The notes under the pieces are model-generated. The model did no database searches and had not been told where the DNA came from. It worked only from the letters and a program-made list of their open reading frames with translations. 50,717 bases of DNA from Aliarcobacter sp. GTDB lineage: Bacteria; Campylobacterota; Campylobacteria; Campylobacterales; Arcobacteraceae. Position 1 is the first letter of the stretch. Every line of letters starts with the position of its first letter. Shown here piece after piece: positions 35,382-44,215 of the stretch. The position numbers and the translations under genes are program-made. The stretch spans positions 1 through 50,717 of the forward strand of contig JAGOIF010000006.1 in the NCBI GenBank assembly GCA_017995775.1, in the 5' to 3' direction.

Positions 35382-35927
35382 ATGAAAAAATTAGGTCTTT
35401 ACTCGGTTTTAGTTGCAGCTTTATTATTTACTACAGGTTGTAGTGAAAAAAATGCTGATATGAATGTTGACAATGGTGCTGGTTCTCAATCAGAAGTAGC
35501 AAATACTATTCCAGATACAAATGTTAATGATGGTAGCTTTTCTGCTTTAGAAAAAACTGCTGATGGTGCATACTTCATGATCAATGGTCAAAAAGTATTT
35601 ATTGCTAATATTTATTTTGGATTTGATAAATATGACTTAACTGGTGAAAACAAAGAAAATGCTGTTTCTAATGCATCTAAATTAGCTGCTTTATCTTCAG
35701 ATACAACTGTTAAAGTTTCTGGTAATACAGATGAGTGGGGAACAGATGAGTATAACTACGCATTAGGTTTAAAAAGAGCTAACTCTGTTAAAGATGCTTT
35801 AGTTGCTAACGGTGTTAATGCTAACATTGCATTAGTTTCTTTAGGAGAAAGTTCACCTGTGTGTACTGAAAAAACTAAAGCTTGTTGGGCAAAAAACAGA
35901 AGAGTTGAACACGATTTAAGTAAATAA
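35382..35927 (+). CDS. pal: Peptidoglycan-associated lipoprotein Pal
   Basis: Outer-membrane lipoprotein binding peptidoglycan and TolB. 181 residues from ATG 35382, which follows CAAGGAAAAATT. A longer in-frame TTG start at 35304 would put 26 residues before the signal peptide and is rejected. Lipobox LLFTTGC, lipidated Cys near residue 20. OmpA-like domain: IYFGFDKYDLTGENKENAVS and GNTDEWGTDEYNYALGLKRA, in which the usual GHTDERG reads GNTDEWG, as in other Campylobacterota Pal proteins as far as I recall; closing NRRVEHDL. Confidence 0.96.
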   Translation: MKKLGLYSVLVAALLFTTGCSEKNADMNVDNGAGSQSEVANTIPDTNVNDGSFSALEKTADGAYFMINGQKVFIANIYFGFDKYDLTGENKENAVSNASKLAALSSDTTVKVSGNTDEWGTDEYNYALGLKRANSVKDALVANGVNANIALVSLGESSPVCTEKTKACWAKNRRVEHDLSK

Positions 35928-35931
35928 TTCT

Positions 35932-36945
35932 ATGACTAAGTATCTTCTAACTTTATTAGTAGTATCTTCTTCAATAGCCGGAGCCCAAGAGGTTTCGGTT
36001 TTTGATGGTGGAAATAATGGCGATAGTCCTTATGGGCTAAATTCTTCGGAAAAGCATATTTTAAAAAATCAAACAAGTATTAATACACTATCTTCAAAAG
36101 TTGGTGACATGAATTCTTTGGTTGAAGCTATTAATAGAAGGTTAGAGGGCTTAGAATCTACATATGAAGGTGATTCTGCAAGATTAAACTCAACAGTTTT
36201 AAAAATGAATGAGTTATCGCAGAAAATGGGCCAATCTTCAGATCTAGCTTCTAAAAATGGTGATGCCGCTGAAATAAAAAATATTTCTAATCAACTCTCA
36301 GGTATGAATACAGAATCAGAAAAAGAGATTAGAGAAAGTCTTAATACTTTAAAAACTGCAATGACAAAAATGTCTTCTTTAGTAAATAAAATAAATTCTG
36401 AATATGTATCTTCTTCTGAATTAGAAAAAAATATGCAACAATTTATAACAAGAGAAGAATTTGATGCTTTAAAAAAAGCAATGGGAGTAAAGACTAACCA
36501 AGTAACTCCAACAAAAACAACTGATAGTAAAGCATCATCTGCAGTTGATGTTACAGACGAAATTAAAAAAAATCTTACATCTGAAGATAAAGTAAAACTT
36601 TTAAGTGATGCAAAAAAAGATTTTGATGTAAAAAACTATGCTGCTGCAACGGCTAAGTATGAAAAACTTGTTGAAGTAAATTATAAACCGGCTGAAAGTA
36701 ATTATTACTTAGGTGAAATGTGGTATATGAGAAAAAAATATGATCTTGCAATAAGTCATTTTAAAAAATCTGCGGTTCTTCATGATAAAGCAGCTTATAT
36801 GCCTACATTATTATTGCATAGTGCTATCTCATTTGAAAATACAAAAGATAAAGAAAATGCTAAGAACTTTTATAGTACTTTAGTTGATCTTTACCCAGAT
36901 TCAAGTGAAGCAAAAGTAGCAAAAAAAAATTTAACTAAATTATAA
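35932..36945 (+). CDS. cpoB: Tol-Pal accessory TPR protein CpoB (YbgF)
   Basis: Periplasmic protein linking Tol-Pal with peptidoglycan synthesis. 337 residues. Signal peptide (MTKYLLTLLVVSSSIAGA, 1-18), a coiled-coil region (about 40-170, KVGDMNSLVEAINRRLEGLE) and a C-terminal set of TPR repeats (FDVKNYAAATAKYEKLVEVN to FYSTLVDLYPDSSEAKVAKK). The domain order and place after pal match CpoB. Starts 4 nt after pal. Confidence 0.92.
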   Translation: MTKYLLTLLVVSSSIAGAQEVSVFDGGNNGDSPYGLNSSEKHILKNQTSINTLSSKVGDMNSLVEAINRRLEGLESTYEGDSARLNSTVLKMNELSQKMGQSSDLASKNGDAAEIKNISNQLSGMNTESEKEIRESLNTLKTAMTKMSSLVNKINSEYVSSSELEKNMQQFITREEFDALKKAMGVKTNQVTPTKTTDSKASSAVDVTDEIKKNLTSEDKVKLLSDAKKDFDVKNYAAATAKYEKLVEVNYKPAESNYYLGEMWYMRKKYDLAISHFKKSAVLHDKAAYMPTLLLHSAISFENTKDKENAKNFYSTLVDLYPDSSEAKVAKKNLTKL

Positions 36946-36968
36946 TAAATATTAAATAAGGAAGATAT

Positions 36969-37553
36969 ATGTCAAAAGTTATTGGTATTGAATACACATT
37001 AAAAGACGCAAAAACTGGTGAACAATTAGACACTAATGTTGGTCAAGCGCCATTAGAATTTATTTCAGGAAAAAATCAAATTATTCCTGGACTTGAATCA
37101 AAATTAATTGAAATGAAAGCAAATGAAGAAGCAGATGTTTTAGTTGAACCTGCACTTGCTTATGGAGAATATAATGATGAAGCTGTTCAAGTTTTACCAA
37201 AAGAGCAATTTGCTGGTATTGAATTAACAGAAGGTATGTCTTTATATGGATCTGGTGAAAATGGTGAAACTGTACAAGTTGTAGTTAAATCTTTTACTGA
37301 TGCAGAAGTTACTATTGATTACAATCATCCAATGGCTGGAAGAACTTTAATGTTCTCAGTTGCAGTTTTATCTTTAAGAGAAGCTACTGAAGAAGAAGTT
37401 CAAACTGGTGTTGTTGGTGGAATGGCTGCTATGGGTGGTGGATGTTGTGGTGGAGGTGGCGGTGGTCACGACCATGACCATGGATCTGCTGGTTCTTGTG
37501 GAACATCAGCGCCAGAACCTAAACAATCTCATGGTGGTTGTGGTTGTCACTAG
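36969..37553 (+). CDS. slyD: FKBP-type peptidyl-prolyl isomerase SlyD with metal-binding tail
   Basis: 194 residues. The N-terminal FKBP/insert-in-flap core (VIGIEYTLKDAKTGEQLDTN, AYGEYNDEAVQVLPKEQFAG, IDYNHPMAGRTLMFSVAVL) is followed by a Gly/His/Cys tail (about 150-194) with CC, HDHDH, and CGCH as final residues. This tail is the nickel-binding region that lets SlyD help HypB load NiFe hydrogenase and possibly urease. It differs from the tail-less paralogue at 1521-1943. Located 23 nt after cpoB and followed by a terminator. Confidence 0.95.
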   Translation: MSKVIGIEYTLKDAKTGEQLDTNVGQAPLEFISGKNQIIPGLESKLIEMKANEEADVLVEPALAYGEYNDEAVQVLPKEQFAGIELTEGMSLYGSGENGETVQVVVKSFTDAEVTIDYNHPMAGRTLMFSVAVLSLREATEEEVQTGVVGGMAAMGGGCCGGGGGGHDHDHGSAGSCGTSAPEPKQSHGGCGCH

Positions 37554-37616
37554 ATCGCAGGTTGCGACACATACTAAATTAAATCAAAGATTTAATAAGA
37601 CAACAATAATTATTAC

Positions 37617-37650
37617 AAAAAGCCCAAGAGTTTTACTCTTGGGCTTTTTT
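37617..37650 (+). terminator. Rho-independent terminator of the pal-cpoB-slyD unit
   Basis: Perfect 14-bp stem AAAAGCCCAAGAGT (37618-37631) / ACTCTTGGGCTTTT (37635-37648) followed by TT. Strong intrinsic terminator about 65 nt after the slyD stop. Confidence 0.95.
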
Positions 37651-37671
37651 ATTTAGAAAGTAAAAAAAGAG

Positions 37672-37677
37672 TATAAT
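37672..37677 (+). promoter_or_regulatory. -10 element of fabD-mtnN
   Basis: TATAAT in GAGTATAATATT, 42 nt before the fabD ATG, just after the slyD terminator. TTAAGGTGAA serves as ribosome-binding site. Confidence 0.6.
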
Positions 37678-37719
37678 ATTTATCAAAAAATATAAAATTT
37701 ATAATTAAGGTGAAAAAAT

Positions 37720-38649
37720 ATGAAAAAAGTTGCTTTTATTTTTCCAGGTCAAGGAAGTCAAACTGTTGGAATGGGGAAAGATTTTTTTGAAAATAGCGAT
37801 ATTGCAAAAGAGATGATTTCAAAAGCAAGTGCAAGATTAGGTATAGATTTTGAAAAACTACTATTTGAAGAAAATGAAAATTTAGGAAAAACTGAGTTTA
37901 CTCAACCTGCAATTTTACTTGTTAGCTCAATTGCACTTGCAATTTTTAAAGAAAAATGCGATATTACTCCTGAGTTTGTTTTAGGACATTCATTAGGTGA
38001 ATTCACTGCTTTAGTAGCATCAGGTGCTATTGATTATTTAGATGCAATTGAATTGGTTCATAAAAGAGGGTTATTTATGACAGCAGCTTGTTCAGGTGGA
38101 GGTGCTGGAATGATGGCTTTAGTTGGAATTGATGATGAAACAGTTGAAAGAGTATGTCTTGAACAAAGAGAACTTGGAAAAAAAGTTTGGCCTGCAAATT
38201 ATAATATGGACGGACAACTTGTACTTGCTGGAATCAAAGCTGATTTAGAATCACTTGTTGATACATTTAAACAAGCAGGGGCTAAAAGAGCTATCGTTTT
38301 AGATATGTCAGTTGCTAGTCATTGTGAATTATTATTAAGTGCTGTTGAAAATTTAAAACCATATTTAGAAGAATTTTTAAATGATGAGTTTTTAGCAGTT
38401 GTTTCAAATGTTAGTACAAGAGAATATAAGACTAAAGATGAAGCAATTGAATTATTATCTGCACAATTAGTAAATCCTGTTAAATATAAACAATCAATAA
38501 CAGCTCATGAAAATAAAGTTGATCTATTTATTGAATTTGGAAATGGTGCTGTTTTAAAAGGTCTAAATAAAAAAATTACAAAAGTTCCTACAATAAATGT
38601 TTCTGATATGAATACTCTTGAAGCAGTAATTGGAGAATTAAATGACTAA
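37720..38649 (+). CDS. fabD: Malonyl-CoA:ACP transacylase
   Basis: Loads malonyl groups onto acyl carrier protein for fatty acid synthesis. 309 residues. It begins MKKVAFIFPGQGSQTVGMGK (oxyanion-loop GQGSQ), has the nucleophile Ser in VLGHSLGEFTALVASGAI near residue 92, and the catalytic His in SVASHCELL near 205. Overlaps mtnN by 8 nt. Confidence 0.97.
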   Translation: MKKVAFIFPGQGSQTVGMGKDFFENSDIAKEMISKASARLGIDFEKLLFEENENLGKTEFTQPAILLVSSIALAIFKEKCDITPEFVLGHSLGEFTALVASGAIDYLDAIELVHKRGLFMTAACSGGGAGMMALVGIDDETVERVCLEQRELGKKVWPANYNMDGQLVLAGIKADLESLVDTFKQAGAKRAIVLDMSVASHCELLLSAVENLKPYLEEFLNDEFLAVVSNVSTREYKTKDEAIELLSAQLVNPVKYKQSITAHENKVDLFIEFGNGAVLKGLNKKITKVPTINVSDMNTLEAVIGELND

Positions 38650-39337
38650 ATTAGCAATAATGGGTGCAATGCAAGAAGAGATTGAACCTCTTTTAGCACA
38701 TTTTAAAGATGTAAATGTTGTAGAATATGCAAATAATAAATTTTATGAAGTTTCTTACAATGGTTTAGAAATAGTTATCGCATATTCAAAAATCGGAAAA
38801 GTATTTGCAAGTTTAACTGCTTCTACAATGATTGAAAAATTTGGATGTGATACACTTTTATTTTCAGGAGTTGCTGGTGGAATTAATCCTAAACTTCAAA
38901 TTGGAGATTTAATTATTGCTGATAAATTATGTCAACATGATTTAGATATAACTGCATTTGGACATCCACATGGATTTGTTCCAGGTGGAAAAGTATTTGT
39001 AGAAACTACTAAAGAATTAAGAGATGTGGCAATTAAAGTTGCAAATGAAAATAATTTAAAAGTAATTGAGGGAACTATTGCAACGGGTGATCAATTTGTT
39101 CACTCAAATGAGCGAAAGCAATTCATAGAAAATACATTTAATGCTGATGCTCTAGAGATGGAAGGTGCAAGTGTTGCTGTTGTTTGTGATGCTTTAAACG
39201 TTCCTTTTTTCATATTAAGAGCTATTTCTGATACTGCTGATATGGATGCTGGATTTGATTTTGATGAATTCTTAAAATCTAGTGCTAAAAACTCTGCTGA
39301 TTACTTAATCAAAATTGTTAAAGAGTTGAAAAAATAA
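38642..39337 (+). CDS. mtnN: 5'-methylthioadenosine/S-adenosylhomocysteine nucleosidase (MTAN)
   Basis: Cleaves adenine from MTA, SAH and 5'-deoxyadenosine. In Campylobacterota the same enzyme also hydrolyses 6-amino-6-deoxyfutalosine in menaquinone synthesis (established for Helicobacter and Campylobacter; inferred here). 231 residues: MGAMQEEIEPLLAHF with the catalytic Glu near residue 12, FSGVAGGINPKLQIGDLIIA, and ALEMEGASVAVVCDALNVPF with the substrate Glu, SDTADMDAGFDFDEF with the catalytic Asp. Cotranscribed with fabD. Confidence 0.96.
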   Translation: MTKLAIMGAMQEEIEPLLAHFKDVNVVEYANNKFYEVSYNGLEIVIAYSKIGKVFASLTASTMIEKFGCDTLLFSGVAGGINPKLQIGDLIIADKLCQHDLDITAFGHPHGFVPGGKVFVETTKELRDVAIKVANENNLKVIEGTIATGDQFVHSNERKQFIENTFNADALEMEGASVAVVCDALNVPFFILRAISDTADMDAGFDFDEFLKSSAKNSADYLIKIVKELKK

Positions 39338-39369
39338 ACTTCTACCGCTTTTAAAAGACACCTTTTACA

Positions 39370-39408
39370 CTCCTTTTATATGTTAAAGTTTTTTATATAT
39401 AAAAGGAG
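39370..39408 (+). promoter_or_regulatory. Hairpin sequestering the ribosome-binding site of the AGCS symporter gene
   Basis: CTCCTTTTATAT (39370-39381) is perfectly complementary to ATATAAAAGGAG (39397-39408), extendable by a G-T and a T-A pair, with an 11- to 15-nt loop. The right arm contains the Shine-Dalgarno AAGGAG, 5 nt before the ATG at 39414. No T run follows, so it is not a normal terminator. In mRNA the structure would hide the ribosome-binding site. Confidence 0.6.
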
Positions 39409-39413
39409 ACAAA

Positions 39414-40856
39414 ATGTTCGCAGAAATCAATACTTTTTTAAACGACTTAATTTGGGGAAATATATTAATATATTTACTTCCAATTTTAGGTATATTTTTT
39501 ACTGTTAGTTCTAGATTTGTACAGTTTAGATATTTTTTTAAAATGTTTCATATCTTAAGAGATACAGCACATGATAAAGATGGGCACATTAGTTCATTTC
39601 AAGCTTTGATGTTAAGTGTTGCTGGTCGTGTTGGTGGTGGTAATATTGCGGGAGTTGCCGTTGCTATTACTCTTGGTGGTGCTGGAGCTGTTTTTTGGAT
39701 GTGGGTTATTGCACTTGTTGGGATGGCTACGAGTTTTTTTGAGTGTTCACTAGCACAATTATATAAAGAAAAAGATGGTTTAGATTCATGTGTTTATAGA
39801 GGTGGACCTGCATATTATGCAACAAAAGGTTTAAAACAAAAATGGCTTGGTGTGGTTATTTCTGTATTGCTTATTATTACTTTTGGTTTTGCTTTTAATG
39901 CAACTCAATCTTTTATTATTTCAACTTCATTTGAAGCTTCGTTTAATCTACCAACTTGGGTTAGTGGTTTAATTGTTACGGCTGTTTTTGGTGTTACAAT
40001 TTTTGGTGGTGTAAAAAGAATAGCTAGAATGTCTGAAGTTATAGTTCCAATTATGGCTCTTGGATATTTATTAATTGCACTTGTTGTAATTTTCTTAAAT
40101 ATTACAGAAATTCCTGGTTTAATTGTAATGATTGTAACAGAAGCATTTAATCCAAGTTCTGCAATTGGTGGAGGAATTGGTGCTGTTATTATTCAAGGTG
40201 CAAAAAGAGGAATGTTTTCAAATGAAGCTGGACTTGGAAGTGCGCCAAATGTTGCAGCTGTTGCATATGTTGCACATCCTGTTCAACAAGGAATTGTTCA
40301 ATCTTTCTCAGTATTTATTGATACTATAATCTTATGTTCTTGTACAGCATTTATTATTCTTTTATCGGGTGTTTATACTCCAGGTGCTGAGGGTATTCAA
40401 GGTGTTTTATTAACTCAAAATGCTTTAATTGAACATATTGGTCCTTTTGGTGGTTATTTTGTTACTGTTGCTTTATTTTTATTTGGTTTCTCTTCTATGA
40501 TTTATAACTATTATTTAGCTGAAAATAGTTTAAATTTCTTTAGTAAGGGAAATGTTGCAGTATTTAATATTTTTAGAGTAATTTGTATTTTACTTGTTAT
40601 TTGGGGATCATTCCAAGATTTAGCTTCTATTTTTGCCTTTGCTGATTTAAGTATGGGAATCTTAGCTATTCTTAATATGATTGTTATTACACTGTTATAT
40701 AAACCAGTTTTACAATTAATCAAAGGTTATGAAAGACAAATTAAAGAAGGAATTACACCTGTATTAAGATACAATGATTATGTAGAATATAATTTTGAAA
40801 AAGATACATGGAAAGAAATTGTTGATAATATCAATGATAAAAAAATAAAAAAATAA
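39414..40856 (+). CDS. Sodium:alanine/glycine symporter (AGCS family)
   Basis: Inner-membrane Na+-coupled amino-acid permease. 480 residues, about 11 membrane helices. Family signature near residue 60-70: LMLSVAGRVGGGNIAGVAVA, followed by GAGAVFWMWVIALVGMATSF and ECSLAQLYKE; later GAVIIQGAKRGMFSNEAGLG (the conserved G-x-K-R-G-x-F-S-N-E-A-G block) and SAPNVAAVAYV. Alanine or glycine is the usual substrate. The ribosome-binding site is inside a hairpin. Two genes later lie aspA and an asparaginase-like gene, so amino-acid catabolism is a plausible setting. Confidence 0.94.
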   Translation: MFAEINTFLNDLIWGNILIYLLPILGIFFTVSSRFVQFRYFFKMFHILRDTAHDKDGHISSFQALMLSVAGRVGGGNIAGVAVAITLGGAGAVFWMWVIALVGMATSFFECSLAQLYKEKDGLDSCVYRGGPAYYATKGLKQKWLGVVISVLLIITFGFAFNATQSFIISTSFEASFNLPTWVSGLIVTAVFGVTIFGGVKRIARMSEVIVPIMALGYLLIALVVIFLNITEIPGLIVMIVTEAFNPSSAIGGGIGAVIIQGAKRGMFSNEAGLGSAPNVAAVAYVAHPVQQGIVQSFSVFIDTIILCSCTAFIILLSGVYTPGAEGIQGVLLTQNALIEHIGPFGGYFVTVALFLFGFSSMIYNYYLAENSLNFFSKGNVAVFNIFRVICILLVIWGSFQDLASIFAFADLSMGILAILNMIVITLLYKPVLQLIKGYERQIKEGITPVLRYNDYVEYNFEKDTWKEIVDNINDKKIKK

Positions 40857-40915
40857 AAAATAGAAGGGAATAAATTTCCTTTCTACTTTTAAACAATATT
40901 CGAGGTATTATACTT

Positions 40916-42040
40916 ATGTTTAACAAAGAAGGAATTCCTTTTTTTATAATTGTTATCCCTTTTCTAAGTGTGATACTTGTTTCATTCCTTTGCATTTCAT
41001 ACTATATAAAACTTTCAACAAACAACCTTGATTTAAATATAAAAGAATATAAAGAACTATACTTACAAAATCATGAAAATGATTCTAAACTAGAACAAAT
41101 AATCAAAAATAAAGTTGAACAATCAGAAAAATGAGCTAAAGAATTTAGCAATTTTGTTTTAACACTTACTTTTGTAGTGATTATTTTCATGATTTTATTT
41201 TCTTATATTATGATATTACTTGTAAATGATGTGGTAAAAAAATATAAAATAGAAGTCCAAGATACAGAGAATGAATTAAAAGTATTAAATGATAATTTGC
41301 AAAAAAAAGTACAATATGCAATAGAAGAAGCAAAACAAAAAGATAGAAAAATCCTAGAGCAAGGAAAACTTGCAAGAATTGGTTCAATGATTTCTATGAT
41401 TGCACATCAATGGAGGCAACCTTTAACAGAGTTATCTGGAATTTTAATGGAATTAGAAACTGCAACAAGATTCAAAAAAGTTGATGAAAATCATATTTTA
41501 ACTGCAATTGAAAGAAGTGATAATATGATTCAATTTATGTCAAATACAATTGATGATTTTAGAGATTTTTATAAGCCAGATAAAATGAAAGAGGATTTTT
41601 TGGTTTCAAATGCTTGTAAAAATGCAATAAATATTATAAATGCAACTTTAAAAAACTGTGATATTAAACTAAATGTAAATATACAAAATGATAAAAATAT
41701 ACACGCATATCCTACTGAATTTGCTCAAGTTATTTTAAATATTTTAAGTAATGCAAAAGATGTATTAGTAGAGAAAAAAATTAAAAATCCAAAAATAGAT
41801 TTAAATATTGACTCAAGAGGTATATTATCAATAATAACAATAAAAGATAATGCAGGTGGAATTGATAAAAAAAATCAAGAATTGATTTTCGATCCATATT
41901 TTAGTACAAAAGATTCATCAAAAGGAACAGGTCTTGGACTTTATATTTCAAAACTCATAATAGAAAAAAATATGGGTGGAGAACTTAGTGTTTATAATGA
42001 TGATGAAGGTGCTATTTTTAAAATAGTAATAGCAGGATAA
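40916..42040 (+). pseudogene. Sensor histidine kinase interrupted by an in-frame TGA
   Basis: One continuous frame from ATG 40916 to TAA 42040 is broken only by TGA at 41132-41134 (codon 73). Before it: membrane helix FFIIVIPFLSVILVSFLCIS and a short periplasmic loop. After it, in the same frame: AKEFSNFVLTLTFVVIIFMI (second membrane helix), coiled coil, the HisKA motif SMIAHQWRQPLTELSGILME (phospho-His about residue 164), NILSNAKDVL, DNAGGID and GTGLGLYISK ATP-binding boxes. The context SEK-stop-AKEFSNF fits a Trp codon TGG changed to TGA. An internal GTG (41177) could express the kinase half. It is followed after 3 nt by its response regulator. Confidence 0.82.
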
Positions 42041-42043
42041 AAA

Positions 42044-42742
42044 ATGAACGAAGAATTATTAAAAGAATTAAAAAATATATCTATATTATGTGTAGAAGAT
42101 GAAGATGGAATAAGACAAACAATAGTGAGCACTTTGAAATATTATTTTAAAGAAGTTTATGAAGCTTGTGATGGAAATGAAGGTTATGAATTATACGAAT
42201 ATTATAAACCAAAAATAGTTTTAAGTGATATACAAATGAAAGGCTGTAATGGTTTAGAACTTGTAAAAAAAATTAGACAAACTGATAGTGAAACCATGAT
42301 TATTATGTTAACTGCATACTCTAATGAAGAGTATTTAGTTGAATTAATAAATTTAAATATTAATCATTTTATTTTAAAACCATTAAATTCAAAAAAGCTA
42401 ATGGATGCTTTAGAGAAATATTTACAAAAAGCAATTAAACCAATTTTATTATGTGAAGATTTAGTTTTAGATTCACAAAAAAGAGAATTAATTTATAAAA
42501 AAGAGCAAATAATACATTTAAGAAAAAGAGAAAAAGATTTTTTACAGCTTTTATACAATAAAAATGGAGCAATTCTAAAATATGAAGAAATAGAGTTTGA
42601 ACTTTGGAATGATAAAGAGATGACAAGTCATGCACTAAAATCATTTATAAAAGAATTAAGAAATAAAATGCCAGTGAATGTAATCAAGAATGTACCACAA
42701 GAAGGGTATAATCTTCAAAAAATTAAAGAAAAAGAAGAATAG
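42044..42742 (+). CDS. Two-component response regulator, OmpR/PhoB-type
   Basis: 232 residues. Receiver domain 1-125 with acidic pocket ILCVEDEDG, phosphoacceptor Asp62 in VLSDIQMKG, the Thr of MIIMLTAYSNEEYLVELI and the Lys of FILKPLNSKK. C-terminal winged-helix DNA-binding domain (LRKREKDFLQLLYNKNGAIL to HALKSFIKELRNKMP and VPQEGYNL). Intact although its kinase partner carries a stop codon. Target genes unknown; the flanking AGCS symporter and aspA operon are candidates by position only. Confidence 0.92.
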   Translation: MNEELLKELKNISILCVEDEDGIRQTIVSTLKYYFKEVYEACDGNEGYELYEYYKPKIVLSDIQMKGCNGLELVKKIRQTDSETMIIMLTAYSNEEYLVELINLNINHFILKPLNSKKLMDALEKYLQKAIKPILLCEDLVLDSQKRELIYKKEQIIHLRKREKDFLQLLYNKNGAILKYEEIEFELWNDKEMTSHALKSFIKELRNKMPVNVIKNVPQEGYNLQKIKEKEE

Positions 42743-42802
42743 ACACTTTTAGCATACTTCTATTTCATACAATTACAAAATATATTATCAAGAGGATTAT
42801 TT

Positions 42803-44215
42803 ATGGAAAAGTTATATAGAATTGAAAAAGATTTTTTAGGTGAAAAAAAGATTGAAATGAATAAGTATTATGGTATTCAAACCTTAAGAGCAAAAGAGAA
42901 TTTTGATATTACAAAAACAGATATTTCTTTATTTCCAAATTTTATAAAATCACTTGCAAAAGTTAAAAAAGCTTGTGCTTTAACAAACTTTGAATTAGGT
43001 GATTTAACTGATATTCAAAAAGATGCAATCGTTCAAGCTTGTAATGAAATAATTGATGGAAAATTCCATGATCAATTTATCGTAGACCCAATCCAAGGTG
43101 GAGCTGGAACTTCTACAAATATGAATGCCAACGAAGTTATAGCAAATAGGGCTTTAGAGATTTTAGGTCATGCAAAAAGCTCTTATGACATCATTCATCC
43201 AAACAATCATATAAATATGAGTCAATCAACAAATGATGTTTATCCAACAGCAATTAAACTTACACTTTATGAATTAATTTATAGACTAAAAGATAGTCTT
43301 AGATTTTTAAGAGATTGTTTTGAAGAAAAATCTGTTGAATTTAAAGATGTTTTAAAAATGGGAAGAACGCAACTTCAAGATGCTGTTCCTATGACTTTAG
43401 GACAAGAGTTTAAAACATTCGCAGTTATGATTGACCATGATATTTTTAAATTAAGAGAAGCTCAAGCGATTCTTAAAGAAGTAAATCTAGGTGCAACGGC
43501 AATAGGAACTGGAATTAATTCAAAAATGGAATATAGAGGAAAAGTTATTTCAAATTTAAGAGAAGTAACTGGTGTTGATTATGAAAGTGCTGGAGATTTA
43601 ATTGAAGCTACTCAAGATACAGGATCTTTTGTTCACATTTCAGGAATGTTAAAAAGTATTGCTATAAAAATATCAAAAATATGTAATGACTTAAGACTTT
43701 TAAGTTCAGGTCCTAGAGCTGGATTTAATGAAATAAATCTTCCAGCACTTCAACCAGGAAGTTCAATAATGCCAGGAAAAGTAAATCCAGTTATTCCAGA
43801 AGTTGTAAATCAAGTTGCATTTGAAGTAATAGGTTCTGATATGACAATTGCAATGGCAAGTGAGCATGGACAATTACAATTAAATGTGTTTGAGCCATTA
43901 ATCGCATTTAAACTTTTTAATTCAATAAATATGATGAGAAGAGCTTTTCATTCTTTAGGTGAAAAATGTATAAAAGGAATTACAGCAAACGAAGAAGTTT
44001 GTATGAATAATATTTTAAATTCAGTAACTTTAGTAACTTGTTTAAATCCAATTTTAGGATATGAAAAAAGTTCAGCACTTGCAAAAGAAGCACTTAAAAC
44101 AAATAAAAGAGTTTATGACATTATTTTAGAACAAGAACTTTTCACAAAAGAAGAATTAGATGAATTATTAAGACCTGAAAATATGGTAACGAATCTTTCT
44201 AAGGATGCGAGATGA
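42803..44215 (+). CDS. aspA: Aspartate ammonia-lyase
   Basis: Reversible deamination of aspartate to fumarate, feeding fumarate respiration or the TCA cycle. 470 residues, fumarase/aspartase superfamily. Start LYRIEKDFLGEKKIEMNKYY GIQTLRA-like (DxLG...YYG.QT), GGAGTSTNMNANEVIANRA, HPNNHINMSQSTNDVYPTAI, and the signature GSSIMPGKVNPVIPEVVNQ near residue 320. AGAGGA upstream. Its last codon and stop overlap the next ATG (ATGA), so it is coupled to the asparaginase-like gene. Confidence 0.96.
   Translation: MEKLYRIEKDFLGEKKIEMNKYYGIQTLRAKENFDITKTDISLFPNFIKSLAKVKKACALTNFELGDLTDIQKDAIVQACNEIIDGKFHDQFIVDPIQGGAGTSTNMNANEVIANRALEILGHAKSSYDIIHPNNHINMSQSTNDVYPTAIKLTLYELIYRLKDSLRFLRDCFEEKSVEFKDVLKMGRTQLQDAVPMTLGQEFKTFAVMIDHDIFKLREAQAILKEVNLGATAIGTGINSKMEYRGKVISNLREVTGVDYESAGDLIEATQDTGSFVHISGMLKSIAIKISKICNDLRLLSSGPRAGFNEINLPALQPGSSIMPGKVNPVIPEVVNQVAFEVIGSDMTIAMASEHGQLQLNVFEPLIAFKLFNSINMMRRAFHSLGEKCIKGITANEEVCMNNILNSVTLVTCLNPILGYEKSSALAKEALKTNKRVYDIILEQELFTKEELDELLRPENMVTNLSKDAR

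Noticed and set aside
37408-37656. ORF of 82 codons rich in Val/Leu over the slyD 3' end
   Set aside because: Shadow of the Gly/His/Cys tail of slyD in another frame, running into the terminator.
41132-41134. TGA as selenocysteine or as a reassigned Trp codon
   Set aside because: No SECIS-like hairpin was evident after it, and other genes in the window use TGA as a normal stop (rnpA), so code reassignment is not supported.
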